A stretch of 64,000 nucleotides of DNA from JBLUOA01 sp048060095 (GTDB lineage Bacteria; Pseudomonadota; Alphaproteobacteria; Rhodobacterales; Rhodobacteraceae). Position numbers and translations under genes: made by a program. The stretch spans positions 62,001 to 126,000 of the forward strand of contig NZ_JBLUOA010000002.1 of NCBI RefSeq assembly GCF_048060095.1. The letters are read 5' to 3'. Under the pieces are notes generated by a model that did not search any database, had not been told where the DNA came from, and saw nothing but the letters and a program-made list of their open reading frames with translations. Of this stretch, positions 17,340-26,960 are shown one piece after another (within the stretch, counting starts at the first letter, position 1; every line of letters begins with the position of its first letter).

Positions 17340-17810
17340 ACGGAAAAGTTAGATCAATTTGATGTTCACATTCTGGAAGAACTTCAAAAAGACGCATCGC
17401 AATCGCAGCGCGCGCTTAGCCAGAAGGTCGGACTGTCCCAAAACGCCTGTTGGCGGCGGCTTCAACGCCTTCAGAAAAGCGGTGTCGTCCGTGGAAGCAC
17501 ACTTATCATTGATCGCGAAAAGGTCGGTGCGAACCTTGTCGTGTTTGCGATGATAAAAACCCGGCATCATTCCGAAGAATGGCTAAACCGCTTTCGCACC
17601 CATGTTTCGAACATCCCCGACGTCGTTGATTTTTTCCGCATCGGGGGAGAGTTCGATTACATGCTCAAGATCATCACGCAGGACATGGCGGCCTATGACG
17701 AAGTTTATCGCCGCCTGATTGAAAAGATCGACCTTGAAACCGTGACGTCCTTCTTCGCGATGGAGGCGATTGCAGAGCAGCGGCCGATCCGGTTAAGCGA
17801 AACGACCTAA
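17337..17810 (+). CDS. Lrp/AsnC-family transcriptional regulator
   Basis: The 157-residue protein has the Lrp winged helix (DVHILEELQKDASQSQRALSQKVGLSQNACWRRLQRLQKSGVVRG) followed by the RAM ligand-binding domain (VVFAMIKTRHHSEEWLNRF; FFRIGGEFDYMLKIITQDMAAYDEVYRRL). Such regulators sense amino acids or small amines. It is divergent from the nine-gene operon and is the obvious local regulator. The TAA stop is part of a hairpin that separates it from the convergent exopolysaccharide genes. Confidence 0.93.
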   Translation: MTEKLDQFDVHILEELQKDASQSQRALSQKVGLSQNACWRRLQRLQKSGVVRGSTLIIDREKVGANLVVFAMIKTRHHSEEWLNRFRTHVSNIPDVVDFFRIGGEFDYMLKIITQDMAAYDEVYRRLIEKIDLETVTSFFAMEAIAEQRPIRLSETT

Positions 17811-17829
17811 TCTTCGGCGTCAGAAGATT
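17809..17829. terminator. Hairpin between convergent lrp and glycosyltransferase genes
   Basis: A perfect 7-bp stem AATCTTC/GAAGATT with a 7-base loop starts in the lrp stop codon and lies between two convergent genes. There is no long T-run, so it is a weak intrinsic terminator candidate. Confidence 0.4.
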
Positions 17830-17859
17830 ACGGTCGCCGACCTCGTGGCCTGAATACCC

Positions 17860-19107
17860 TCACCCCTCTCGGACTGGGCGCAGCGGCGGTTGTGTTCCGT
17901 TCTGATACTCCGCCAAAATCTGCGCAAGCCACGCGGTTTCGTGGGCGATGTTAAATTCTGCTGTAACCATTTCGCGCCCGGCGCGACCCATCTTGGCCCG
18001 CAAGTCGGCATCACCCAGCAACCCAGAAATCGCATCGGCGAGCGCCCCGGCGTCACCCGGCGGGGCGAGAACACCCGAAACGCCATTCTCAACAAGTTCA
18101 GGCACACCAGCGATCCGCGTCGTAACAACCGGAATGCCAGCCGCCATTGCCTCCATCAGCACGACGGGCACGCCTTCGGCAAAGCTTGGTAACACCAGCA
18201 TATCCATCCGGCGGAGCGTCTCAGCGACCTCGGCTTGGGACTTGTAGCCAACAAAATCGACCATATCCGACAACGCCCGCGCTCGTTCCTCCAAGGCCGC
18301 GCGATCTGGACCGTCACCGATGATCGTGACATGCAAATCCGGGTGTTTTGGGTGCAGCGCCTCAAGCGCGTCGAACAGCACGGGCAAGCCCTTCACGGCG
18401 GCCAGACGCCCGACGAATAGCAAATTGCCGCCCGTCCGCTCCGACGCATCGTCATAGCGCCCCGGTTCGATCCCGCAGTGAACGATATGCAGCTTGGACC
18501 AATGCGACGGATCGCTGAACGCCATTGCCTGACTACGGCAGAAGTGGCTGATGCAAGCCACAAACTTCGCCCGCGCGATCTTTTCATCCAGCCGCCAGTG
18601 ATGGGGTTCAAAGAAAATATCTGGCCCGTGGAGTGTGAAGCTGTAGGGTATCCCGCTCAGCTCGCTCATCAACATGGCGACTGTGCAGCTTGCCTTGGCG
18701 ATGTGGTTGTGAAGGTGCGTCACGCCGTTCTGTTGAAGATGATCTGCAAGAACCGCAGCCTCTGCAAAATAGAACAACTGGTAAAGGCCCGCCTTCAATC
18801 CCGGCGGACGGGTACGAAGCGCGAGCGCAAGCGCCCTGAAATACCGCCCCGGCGATTTTCGCAGCGCCCGCGCGTGACATTTCAGCAGACGCAGGGGCGA
18901 TTTCGCGGCATTGAGAATGTAGAATGTCTGTGCCGCCTCGGCGCGTTGCTCCTCTCCCACCAGATGCTCAACTCCGGTTTTGCGGATCGAGGTCGTGAAA
19001 ACGTCGATGCCATTCGCGCGCAGGCCCGCAACCTCGCGCTGGATGAACGTATCCGTCGCGCGGGGATATTCGCCGGTCAGGTATGCGATAGGGCCAACAT
19101 CAGCCAT
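17860..19107 (-). CDS. Glycosyltransferase family 4 (exopolysaccharide)
   Basis: This 415-residue GT-B glycosyltransferase has an N-terminal acceptor domain (IAYLTGEYPRATDTFIQREV; HLHNHIAKASCTVAMLMSEL) and a C-terminal nucleotide-sugar domain (LLFVGRLAAVKGLPVLFDAL; PSFAEGVPVVLMEAMAAGIPVV with the E-x7-E motif). The ATG at 19107 is chosen: it overlaps the end of the epimerase gene by 8 bases, whereas the upstream extension has no homologue-like sequence. It is the last gene of a leftward run 22585-17860 at the edge of the polysaccharide locus. Confidence 0.88.
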   Translation of the reverse strand: MADVGPIAYLTGEYPRATDTFIQREVAGLRANGIDVFTTSIRKTGVEHLVGEEQRAEAAQTFYILNAAKSPLRLLKCHARALRKSPGRYFRALALALRTRPPGLKAGLYQLFYFAEAAVLADHLQQNGVTHLHNHIAKASCTVAMLMSELSGIPYSFTLHGPDIFFEPHHWRLDEKIARAKFVACISHFCRSQAMAFSDPSHWSKLHIVHCGIEPGRYDDASERTGGNLLFVGRLAAVKGLPVLFDALEALHPKHPDLHVTIIGDGPDRAALEERARALSDMVDFVGYKSQAEVAETLRRMDMLVLPSFAEGVPVVLMEAMAAGIPVVTTRIAGVPELVENGVSGVLAPPGDAGALADAISGLLGDADLRAKMGRAGREMVTAEFNIAHETAWLAQILAEYQNGTQPPLRPVREG

Positions 19108-20122
19108 GGGTTTCACTTTCACTATCTTTCTCGGCGCGAAGGGACCGCTGCATCGCATCCTCAAACCCGATACTTGGTAAATCCCCTAACCGTTCCCGAA
19201 GACGGTCGGTGCCGTAGGTCAGCGGCTTCATCCGTGCATGGAGGACCGGGCGCCGCAGCAGACCCGGCGCGCGGTGCGCGAGGGGTGGGATACGCTCAAC
19301 AACCGCGCCGACGGCTGACAATAGACGCCATGAGAAGGGGATGGAGAATTTCGGCCACCCACCCATGCGCAACGCGGTCAGAAAGCGCGCGCGGTCTGGC
19401 GGGTTTTCGTCGATGACGTTCAGGATGATCGGCTGCCCCGGCTCTGGCGGCATCTGGGCGGCTTTGACAATCGCAGAGGCGCAATTGTCGATGTAGGTCA
19501 CCGGAACCTGCCCGTCGCCCGCCAATTGGATAAGGGCGGGGCCGATGCCGATCCCAAGGTGGCCGTTCCACACCCGTCCCGGCCCAAATATCGCACCGGG
19601 CCGTAGGATCGTCGCGCGGAGTTGATGGTCGTCAGCAGCCACTAAAACCAACGCCTCTTGCGCTAGCTTGGCGCGGCAATAAGCATCGCGCAGATTGGGG
19701 CGCTGCGCGATCGGCGTGGTTTCGTCCAAGCGCCCGCCGGGCGGAAGCCCCATCGCGCCATAGACGGAGAGCGAGCTTATCAGCACGAAATGTGGATGCT
19801 GCCCCGAATTTGTGATTGCGCCAAGCAGCGCAGCGGTCGGGCGAACGGTGGCTTCATCATGCACATCATCGCCCCCGGCCATCGCAGCGGCGGCATGGAT
19901 GATCGCATCGACGTCGCTCACCGCAGCCGACAGCGCGTCACCGTCAGACAGCATGTCGCAACGAACAACCTCTACCCCGTCGTCAATCGCCCAGCTATCG
20001 GGAATAACGCTCGTCGGGCGGACGAGCGCCCGGACGGTCAGACCAGCCGACCGCGCCGTGGCAACAACATGGCGGCCCAGAAATCCGCTCGCCCCGGTGA
20101 TGAGGATAGAGCCCGCCGTCAT
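19100..20122 (-). CDS. NAD-dependent epimerase/dehydratase (extended SDR)
   Basis: This is an SDR-fold nucleotide-sugar or lipid-linked sugar enzyme of 340 residues. It has the dinucleotide motif GASGFLGRH near residue 10, a DAIIHAAAAM strand and the catalytic Y-x3-K in AYCRAKLA. The ATG at 20122 forms an ATGA overlap with the upstream oxidoreductase. A TTG at 20131 is less likely. The substrate is not evident. Its position between a sugar oxidoreductase and a glycosyltransferase suggests it helps make an activated sugar for the polysaccharide. Confidence 0.85.
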   Translation of the reverse strand: MTAGSILITGASGFLGRHVVATARSAGLTVRALVRPTSVIPDSWAIDDGVEVVRCDMLSDGDALSAAVSDVDAIIHAAAAMAGGDDVHDEATVRPTAALLGAITNSGQHPHFVLISSLSVYGAMGLPPGGRLDETTPIAQRPNLRDAYCRAKLAQEALVLVAADDHQLRATILRPGAIFGPGRVWNGHLGIGIGPALIQLAGDGQVPVTYIDNCASAIVKAAQMPPEPGQPIILNVIDENPPDRARFLTALRMGGWPKFSIPFSWRLLSAVGAVVERIPPLAHRAPGLLRRPVLHARMKPLTYGTDRLRERLGDLPSIGFEDAMQRSLRAEKDSESETHG

Positions 20123-21240
20123 TGCGCCCAAGGCATCGGTTCGGGCAGGTCACACCGCGTCTTCATATCCTGCGGTCCGGTATCCTCGCCCGCATTCTGG
20201 ATCGCCAGCGTCACCTCGTTCAAATGTAGCGCGAAGTCGGAGGACAGGCGGCATTCCCGCCCTTCGACAAGCGCATCCGCCATCTCTTTCGGGCCGAGTG
20301 CAAAGTTCATCGCAGCCGCCCCGCGGCGCGGCAGTTTCGGATGGGTCGCCCCTTTGGGCCTGATCCGTTTGCCGACCGGACTTTCCATCAACCGACGCCT
20401 TAACCGGAACCTTTTGTGGAACCGCACAGGCGCCGAATTGTCCCATGCCTTTTTGACAGCCAGCACACCTTTGTCGCCGATGATCCTGATTTGATGATCA
20501 TGCGGCGCGACGATCGAACAGGTCAGCCGCGCAACCACACCGCTTTCAAAGAACAGCGACGCGACAGAGTAATCCGGGGTTTCCGTTTCGACCGTTTTGT
20601 CGGGGATCAGCGCGGCAGACGCCGCGACGACCCGACGGACCGGCCCGAAGATGGCAATCAGCCAGCTTAGATAATATCCCGCATGTTCAAGCGTGCAGCC
20701 GGTAATGAACTCATCCTTATACGGCCACGGCGCGCCGCTTTCGCTGAACCATTCGCGATAGGGCGCTTGCGGAACGAAGCCGTCATCAAGCTCTGCGTAG
20801 ACCAGTCGCGGGGTGCCAGCGACGCCATCCCGCACCGCCTTCCCCATGACCTGCGCGCTTTCACCCAGCGAACTGCACGGCGCGGACATCAGCAACAGTC
20901 CCTTTTTCTTCGCCAACGTATGAAGCTTGTGCGCCTGGTCCATTTCGTTGGCCAGCGGTTTTTCGGAATAGACGTGGTGCCCAGCCTTCAGGCAGGTCTG
21001 CGACACCTCATAATGCGACGAAGGGTTGGTGAGGTTCAGAACGATACTTCCGGGCGCGAGGTCGCTAAGCAAATCTTCAAGCGAGTTGGCCGGAGTTGTT
21101 TTCCAGAACGCGCAAAACGCTTTCAGCCGTTCACTGTCTTGGTCGTAGACACGGCCAACCGACAGATCGGAAAAAGTCTCTAGCGATCGCATGTAGAGGT
21201 CGGACACAAATCCGCAACCAATGATGGACAGTGACGTCAT
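20119..21240 (-). CDS. Gfo/Idh/MocA-family oxidoreductase
   Basis: The 373-residue protein has the N-terminal Rossmann fold (SIIGCGFVSDLYMRSLETF) and the family motif EKPLANEMDQAHKL (around residue 95) in which the lysine contacts NAD(P) and substrate. The rest is the beta-sheet dimer domain. Members oxidise or reduce sugars and inositols. It heads the ATGA-coupled pair with the SDR gene, which points to a two-step sugar conversion. About 200 bases upstream contain no gene. Confidence 0.87.
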   Translation of the reverse strand: MTSLSIIGCGFVSDLYMRSLETFSDLSVGRVYDQDSERLKAFCAFWKTTPANSLEDLLSDLAPGSIVLNLTNPSSHYEVSQTCLKAGHHVYSEKPLANEMDQAHKLHTLAKKKGLLLMSAPCSSLGESAQVMGKAVRDGVAGTPRLVYAELDDGFVPQAPYREWFSESGAPWPYKDEFITGCTLEHAGYYLSWLIAIFGPVRRVVAASAALIPDKTVETETPDYSVASLFFESGVVARLTCSIVAPHDHQIRIIGDKGVLAVKKAWDNSAPVRFHKRFRLRRRLMESPVGKRIRPKGATHPKLPRRGAAAMNFALGPKEMADALVEGRECRLSSDFALHLNEVTLAIQNAGEDTGPQDMKTRCDLPEPMPWAQ

Positions 21241-21442
21241 CCAAACCCTTTATCGTCTCGTCATGCGCCCCAATGGGACAGAATCTATCTAAACTCGAAG
21301 GCCCAGCCCCGGAAAACCTGCCCAGCCTAACGCCAAAATCGGTTGATTTCCAGTCGCTTGTAGATTCGATGTCCGACCGAAATGCGGTCTAATCGGATCA
21401 AAGTCGTGGCATCGGCCACTAGTCCGCGGCGCCGCTTGTGGT

Positions 21443-22585
21443 TCAAGTTCTGAGCGCGAGCGGTTCGGTCTTGTGGATGGGACGCGAAGTCTCAATCAAC
21501 GCGACATCGCGGCAAATTTTCCGCCAGTTTTCTTCAGCCTTGGACAGGTATGTCTCAGCATACCATTTTTGGGACCGACGCCCCAACAACGCTGCCCACT
21601 CTGCATCGTTCAACAAGCCTTCGACCGCATCCGCCAGCCGCCCCAAGCGGGCAGACCGCCGCAGGTCTTCCGGCAGCAACCCGCCCAGCCCGTAGCTATG
21701 TTCGCTAACAACAGGTGTGCCGACCGCCAGAGCGCCAACGATGCGCGGTGTTTCCAAGTGGTTTGACCGCAGCGAATGGATATTCAGACAGCAACGCGAT
21801 TGCGCCGCGGCGTCTTCAAAAACCACATCTTGATGAGGGGAAACCGTGAACCCTCGCGCCTTTAGCGCGTCAACAACCAGACGTCGCCGTTCCGACATCC
21901 CTCCGACAAAGCAAACGTCGAAAGGGCGATCCGGAAACGGGATCGTGGCGGGCAGATTTTTCGGATGAACCGCGACATCAAAGCCCTGAACCGGCATATC
22001 CCACTGCCGCGCCAAAACGCGGGTCTGGGGCGGGTAGTAGTCAAGCAACACGTCATAAAGGTCGCTTTTTTCGTCCAACATCGCCCTTTTGCGCCGGATC
22101 ATATGCCACCCGGCGCGCCCGATGCTGAGCGGGTTGCCCAAAATTTCGACGACGGAGAAATTGAGGTAGACGTAGCGGCATCGGGGCCGTCGCTGGTGGC
22201 GCTTGAAATTCTCGCCAATAACAAAAATGAGCGCCCCGTCAGAATAGGTCGCGTCGTCCAACTCAGGACAAACAATCAACTCTGCCACTTCGCCGAAGGT
22301 CTGCCGCAGCATCCGGTGGATGAACAACGCAACATTTCGGACATAGGCAAAGCTGACGTCCTGCACGATCAGGTAGACCTTGCCGCCCGCGTTTAGCGGC
22401 GGTGCACCGTTCCTATATGCAGTCTGCGATTTCAAACGATTGGGTCCGTCAACCTCAGCGATATGCCGCGCGCAGTTATAGTTGCCGCGGGGTTGCGCGA
22501 AAGGGATCGCCGCCGACAGCCCGCCAACCGCCCATTTCTTGCCGAAAATATCGCGCCCAACGGCGGCGAATAGCCGAGTTTGCAA
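21443..22585 (-). CDS. Putative GT-B glycosyltransferase of the polysaccharide locus
   Basis: The C-terminal half resembles the donor domain of GT4-like transferases (DVCFVGGMSERRRLVVDALKARGF; HSLRSNHLETPRIVGALAVGTPVVSE, in which the glutamate pair matches the donor site), while the N-terminal half is divergent. No canonical start is visible at the 5' end; the frame opens at a TTG at 22585, so the true start may be internal. It is divergent from exoA with 78 bases between them. I do not recognise a named homologue. Confidence 0.72.
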   Translation of the reverse strand: MQTRLFAAVGRDIFGKKWAVGGLSAAIPFAQPRGNYNCARHIAEVDGPNRLKSQTAYRNGAPPLNAGGKVYLIVQDVSFAYVRNVALFIHRMLRQTFGEVAELIVCPELDDATYSDGALIFVIGENFKRHQRRPRCRYVYLNFSVVEILGNPLSIGRAGWHMIRRKRAMLDEKSDLYDVLLDYYPPQTRVLARQWDMPVQGFDVAVHPKNLPATIPFPDRPFDVCFVGGMSERRRLVVDALKARGFTVSPHQDVVFEDAAAQSRCCLNIHSLRSNHLETPRIVGALAVGTPVVSEHSYGLGGLLPEDLRRSARLGRLADAVEGLLNDAEWAALLGRRSQKWYAETYLSKAEENWRKICRDVALIETSRPIHKTEPLALRT

Positions 22586-22663
22586 CCCCGTGCCCGATCT
22601 GGTGTGTGCGCCTTCTGAAATCGGCTAGGTGCGGTTCTGTCTCACAACCCTCAGGAGATTCGC

Positions 22664-23680
22664 GTGCACGCCGCTAACCAAGAAAGACTTACGGCCCCGG
22701 GGCCGTTGATTGTCATTCCCTGTTTGAACGAGGCGGCCCATATCGGCGGGCTTCTTGACCAGCTTAGCCCCGCAGCCGCGCGGCTTGGCGGGCAGATTGT
22801 GGTGGCCGACGGCGGCAGCGATGATGGCACCCGAAGGATTGTCCGCGATGCAGCGGCGCGCAACCCGGCGATCAAACTGCTCGACAATCCAGACCGCATC
22901 CAAAGCGCTGGCATCAACAAAGCCGTAGCAGCTTACGGGCAATATGCGCGTCACCTGATCCGAATTGACGCGCATTGCAGCTATCCCGACGATTTCTGCG
23001 ACACGCTGCTAGCAGAGGTTAAGGCGACGAAAGCCGACAGCATTGTTGTCAGCATGATTGCCGAGGGCGGGCCGGTGATCCAACGGATCAACGCGGTTGC
23101 ACAGAACTCTCCGGTTGGGAATGGCGGCTCCAAGCATCGGATGCGGGCGGCGGGCGAATATGTGGACCACGGGCATCACGCGCTGATCGACCTTGACGCA
23201 TTCCGGGCAGTTGGAGGTTATGACCCGACCTTCACCCATAATGAAGATGCGGAGCTTGATTATCGCCTGCGCCGTTCCGGCTACGAGATTTGGCTGACCG
23301 CAGACACGGTCGTCACCTACTTCCCGCGAAGCAGCCTGCTCGCCCTAGCCCGGCAGTATTTCAACTATGGCAAGGGGCGCGCGCGCAACCTGCTGAAGCA
23401 TCGCGTTGTGCCAAAGCTGCGTCAGGCGAAAGTCATGCTGGTGCTGCCCGCGTTGTTGCTTACCGCGCTGGCCGGACTGCACTGGATATTTGCCGTTCCT
23501 GCGTTGCTTTGGCTTTCCTATTGCCTTTTCGCGGGTGGGTTGGTCGCGCTGCGGGCACATGACATCACACTTGTCCTAACCATCATCGCCGCGATCCTGA
23601 TGCATGTGTCATGGTCGTTCGGGTTCTGGCGCGAAGTGCTGACACCAAGGCGCGTAGCCGGTGCGAGGGCGTTGCCATGA
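22664..23680 (+). CDS. exoA: ExoA-like glycosyltransferase (GT2)
   Basis: This GT2 enzyme has an N-terminal GT-A domain (LIVIPCLNEAAHIGGLLDQL; IVVADGGSDDGT with the DxD-like D; FTHNEDAELDYRLRRSG with the ED motif) and C-terminal membrane helices (VMLVLPALLLTALAGLHWIF onward). That layout and length are those of ExoA, which adds the second sugar of the succinoglycan unit at the inner membrane. The GTG start is preceded by AGGAG at 7 bases. It is translationally coupled (ATGA) to exoM. Confidence 0.8.
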   Translation: MHAANQERLTAPGPLIVIPCLNEAAHIGGLLDQLSPAAARLGGQIVVADGGSDDGTRRIVRDAAARNPAIKLLDNPDRIQSAGINKAVAAYGQYARHLIRIDAHCSYPDDFCDTLLAEVKATKADSIVVSMIAEGGPVIQRINAVAQNSPVGNGGSKHRMRAAGEYVDHGHHALIDLDAFRAVGGYDPTFTHNEDAELDYRLRRSGYEIWLTADTVVTYFPRSSLLALARQYFNYGKGRARNLLKHRVVPKLRQAKVMLVLPALLLTALAGLHWIFAVPALLWLSYCLFAGGLVALRAHDITLVLTIIAAILMHVSWSFGFWREVLTPRRVAGARALP

Positions 23681-24609
23681 CCGTTAATCGCACCCTCGAC
23701 ATCTGCGTCTGCACGTTCCGACGGTCGCAGCTTAGCGAAACGCTCACCTCGCTCGCCAGGCTTCGATTGCCGCAAGGGTATGACATATCGATCATCGTTA
23801 TCGATAACGACCATGAGCCGAGCGCGAAAGCGACCGTGGCGGACTTCGGCGCGACCTCTCCCCTACCCGTCCAGTATGTGCATTGTCCGGCGGGCAACAT
23901 CTCAATCGCCCGCAACGGAGCGTTGGATGCCAGCGCGGCTCGATACCTCGCGTTCATTGACGACGACGAAACAGCCACGCGGGATTGGTTGATTAAGTTG
24001 ACCGATATGCTGAAATCCGAACGATCCGACGTCGTGCTCGGGCCGGTTCAGGCGATCTATGACCGCCACGCCCCGGCGTGGATGCGCGCGCTTGATATCC
24101 ATTCAACAATGCCGGTCTGGGTCGGCGACACAATCGAAACGGGCTATACCTGCAACGTCCTGATCGACCGGGACAGCCCCGCCACACGCGGATTGCGGTT
24201 TGATCTGGCGCTTGGGCAGTCGGGCGGGGAGGACACCAAGTTCTTTAGCCAACTGCATCGCGCGGGCGGAAAAATCGCCTTTGCCGAGGATGCAGTGGTC
24301 CTTGAACCCGTCCCGCCCAGTCGCAGCACTTTTGGCTGGCTTGCGCAGCGACGGTTTCGGATGGGGCAGACCCACGGACGGCTGATGGCGGATCAACACG
24401 GATGGCTGCGCCGCGCCAAGAACATCGGCACCGCATTGGCCAAGGTCATCTATTGCGCCGGTGCCGCGATCCTGCAAGCGCCCAGCGCACCGCGCCGCAA
24501 CCACGCGATCTTGCGCGGCGCGATGCACCTTGGCACGGTTTCCGGCTTGATCGGCGTGCGCGCGCTTCGCCTTTACAAGACCGACCTTACGGAGGCTTCG
24601 GCGCAATGA
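23677..24609 (+). CDS. exoM: ExoM-like glycosyltransferase (GT2)
   Basis: This 310-residue GT2 protein begins LDICVCTFRRSQLSETL and has the GT-A motifs PAGNISIARNGALD, AFIDDDE (DDD) and GGEDTKFFSQL (ED). These match ExoM, which adds the fourth sugar of the succinoglycan subunit. The ATG at 23677 lies within an ATGA overlap with exoA; an earlier in-frame start at 23611 would add an unlikely leader inside exoA. It is again ATGA-coupled to exoP. Confidence 0.8.
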   Translation: MTVNRTLDICVCTFRRSQLSETLTSLARLRLPQGYDISIIVIDNDHEPSAKATVADFGATSPLPVQYVHCPAGNISIARNGALDASAARYLAFIDDDETATRDWLIKLTDMLKSERSDVVLGPVQAIYDRHAPAWMRALDIHSTMPVWVGDTIETGYTCNVLIDRDSPATRGLRFDLALGQSGGEDTKFFSQLHRAGGKIAFAEDAVVLEPVPPSRSTFGWLAQRRFRMGQTHGRLMADQHGWLRRAKNIGTALAKVIYCAGAAILQAPSAPRRNHAILRGAMHLGTVSGLIGVRALRLYKTDLTEASAQ

Positions 24610-26564
24610 AAGAACTTGGCATCAGACTCCGCGACACAGAACCGCAAAGCGTCGATACCGAACGGGACAGCGCGCCAGCAACGCTCGCCAGCTTGCTGGC
24701 TGCCTTGCGTCGGCAGATTGCGCCCATTGTCATCTGCACGCTGATCGGGCTGGGGATCGGGATCATCCACTACGCGACGACCCCGCCGGAATACCATGCC
24801 TCCGCCCGGGTGCTGGTCGATGACCGGCTTAGCGAGATGGCCGAAGAAATTACCGCCAACATTCCGATGGTGCGCAACGATACCGCCCTGCTGAACGAAA
24901 TTCAGGTGTTACAGTCGCTTGGACTGGCGAAGGAAGTCACGCGCCTGACAGAGCTTCACAAAAACCCGAATTACTCCAACCCGCCAACATCGCTTGCCCA
25001 TCGCATCACCTCGACGCTCAAACGGGTCGTAAAGGCTGTGATGCCATCACCGACCCGACCCGTAGACGGAGAGCCACTCTCGACCCAAGATCAAAACGCG
25101 GCAGAGATTGAAGCGACCGCGCTGTCCCTGATGCGGGACGTCAAGATTGAACGGGTGGGCGAAAGCTTTTCAATCTCAATCAGTTTCGCGTCGCACGATC
25201 CCAATCTGGTCGCCTTGGTCGTCAACACCTATGCCGAGGCGTATCTGGCCGATCATCTGAACGCGAACCTTGATGCGACCAACCGCACCGCCGACTGGAT
25301 GCAAACCCGGCTTGAAGAATTGCAATCCAGCGCCGCCGAAGCCGTCCGCGAACTGGAAGCCTTCAAGGCAGAGTTCGGCGTCAGCGACATCCAAGGCCTG
25401 CGCGAACGCGAGCAGCGCGCGGAAACGCTGAACGCGCTCCACAAAACCCTGTCGGAGAGGTATGAGCAGATCGCCATTCAGGGGACATTCCCGGTGACGA
25501 ACGGGCGGATTCTGACAAGCGCGGTGGTGCCGAAAGACCCTGCTGCACCGAAGGCATGGCAGGCGCTGTCGATCCCCGCGATCCTCGGGTTGATGATCGG
25601 CTATCTGATCGCGATGTGGCGGGAATATCGGGAACGGGCATTCCGAACCGGGGATGATGTGCGCGACGTGCTGGAAAAGCCCTTTCTCGGCTATCTGCCG
25701 ACGTTCAAACCGGCAAGCCTTCGGCGGATGAAGCTGCCGCAGGACGGTGGTGCCGACAAAACCCTGATGCTCACGAACCGCTTACCCGGCATGATCGCCG
25801 CCGAGGCGGGCCGCCTGATTGGCGTCAGGAAGGGCAGCAAACAGCCCGCCCTGCCTGCGCCGCAGTTCTTTCTGCCGGTGATCGACCCTTATTCGCTTTA
25901 TTGTGAAACCCTGCGCAATATCCACGCGACCTTGGACCTGACCCTGCCAGACATGGAATGCCGGGTGATCGCAATGTCATCCGTTTTGCCGAACGAAGGG
26001 AAAACTACACTGTCGGCCAATTTCGCCAATATGGTGGCGAACCTCGGCGGTCGGACATTGCTGATCGACGCCGACCTGCGCAGATCGACCCTTAGCCACG
26101 CGTTACAAAACACCGGCGGCCCCGGCTTGGCAGAAGTCTTACAGCGTAAAGTGGGGCTATCGGACGCCGTGCAAACCCTACCTTATACGGGGCTAGAGTT
26201 TTGCCCCTGCGCATCCGACCCCGCGCAGATTTATCCAAGCCGCATCTTTTACCAGCAGGACATCGCCGCGCTGATACAGGAACTGCGGCAGCACTACGAC
26301 TACGTCATCCTCGACCTGCCAGCCGCAGGACCGACCGTTGATACCAAGGTGCTTCTGTCGCAACTCGACAGGCTCATCTTCACCTGTGAATGGGGCGCGA
26401 CGCCGCGAAATCTGGTGCAGGAGTTTATGACCCGCGAACCCGACATCGCTAGGAAGGTGCTTGGTGTCGTGCTGAACAACGTCGATCTGAAGGCGCTCGC
26501 GAGATACGGGCAGCAGGACGGGACCGAAAGCTACCTTCGGCAATACGCGCAGGCGTATAACTGA
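24606..26564 (+). CDS. exoP: ExoP-like polysaccharide co-polymerase with BY-kinase domain
   Basis: This 652-residue protein combines a Wzz/GumC chain-length domain, with membrane helices near residues 38-57 and 316-338 and a coiled-coil-rich periplasmic part, with a cytoplasmic tyrosine kinase. Kinase motifs are Walker A SVLPNEGKTTLSANF (about 457-470), Walker A' LLIDADLRR (about 484) and Walker B YVILDLPAAGP (about 565). The C-terminus has several tyrosines (ARYGQQ, SYLRQYAQAYN), as expected for autophosphorylation. It controls chain length and export with ExoQ and ExoT. The start at 24606 is fixed by the ATGA overlap with exoM. Confidence 0.88.
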   Translation: MKELGIRLRDTEPQSVDTERDSAPATLASLLAALRRQIAPIVICTLIGLGIGIIHYATTPPEYHASARVLVDDRLSEMAEEITANIPMVRNDTALLNEIQVLQSLGLAKEVTRLTELHKNPNYSNPPTSLAHRITSTLKRVVKAVMPSPTRPVDGEPLSTQDQNAAEIEATALSLMRDVKIERVGESFSISISFASHDPNLVALVVNTYAEAYLADHLNANLDATNRTADWMQTRLEELQSSAAEAVRELEAFKAEFGVSDIQGLREREQRAETLNALHKTLSERYEQIAIQGTFPVTNGRILTSAVVPKDPAAPKAWQALSIPAILGLMIGYLIAMWREYRERAFRTGDDVRDVLEKPFLGYLPTFKPASLRRMKLPQDGGADKTLMLTNRLPGMIAAEAGRLIGVRKGSKQPALPAPQFFLPVIDPYSLYCETLRNIHATLDLTLPDMECRVIAMSSVLPNEGKTTLSANFANMVANLGGRTLLIDADLRRSTLSHALQNTGGPGLAEVLQRKVGLSDAVQTLPYTGLEFCPCASDPAQIYPSRIFYQQDIAALIQELRQHYDYVILDLPAAGPTVDTKVLLSQLDRLIFTCEWGATPRNLVQEFMTREPDIARKVLGVVLNNVDLKALARYGQQDGTESYLRQYAQAYN

Positions 26565-26697
26565 CGCCTGCATCGGCGTTTCACCCCATCGTCAAACGCG
26601 TTGACTCGGCACGGGGCTGACGGCGATACTTGACCGCGCCAGACGGAAGGAGGCGTGGTTTTCGGCAATCGCCTTTCAGAACCACAACGCGTTTGAT

Positions 26698-26952
26698 TTG
26701 AAACTATTGATTTTCATATTTTTGATGCTCTGTGCCGCCGCTGCGATCGGTATCTGGTCCGCTGCGACCGGTGCGACCTTTTCGACCACGATCATCCGTA
26801 TCGTCATTACGCTGGTCGCCTTCCAGCTTGCCTATTTCGCGGTGCTGATGGTGGTCGGCTTTCTGCCCAGCCGAACATCCGAGGATGCCGAGCCGACAAC
26901 AGACGCGCCGCAAGGATCAACCGCCAAGGTCGTCGCTGAGAATAACGACTGA
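26698..26952 (+). CDS. Small two-helix membrane protein, ExoX-like
   Basis: This protein of up to 84 residues has two membrane helices (LLIFIFLMLCAAAAIGIW and ITLVAFQLAYFAVLMVVGFL) and a short polar acidic tail. The spacing and the TTIIRIVITLVAFQLAYF stretch resemble rhizobial ExoX, a small inhibitor that lowers exopolysaccharide synthesis by acting on ExoY. The TTG at 26698 or an ATG 8 codons later could be the start. It follows exoP by 133 bases on the same strand. The ExoX assignment is by pattern only. Confidence 0.55.
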   Translation: MKLLIFIFLMLCAAAAIGIWSAATGATFSTTIIRIVITLVAFQLAYFAVLMVVGFLPSRTSEDAEPTTDAPQGSTAKVVAENND

Positions 26953-26960
26953 CCAGCTGC

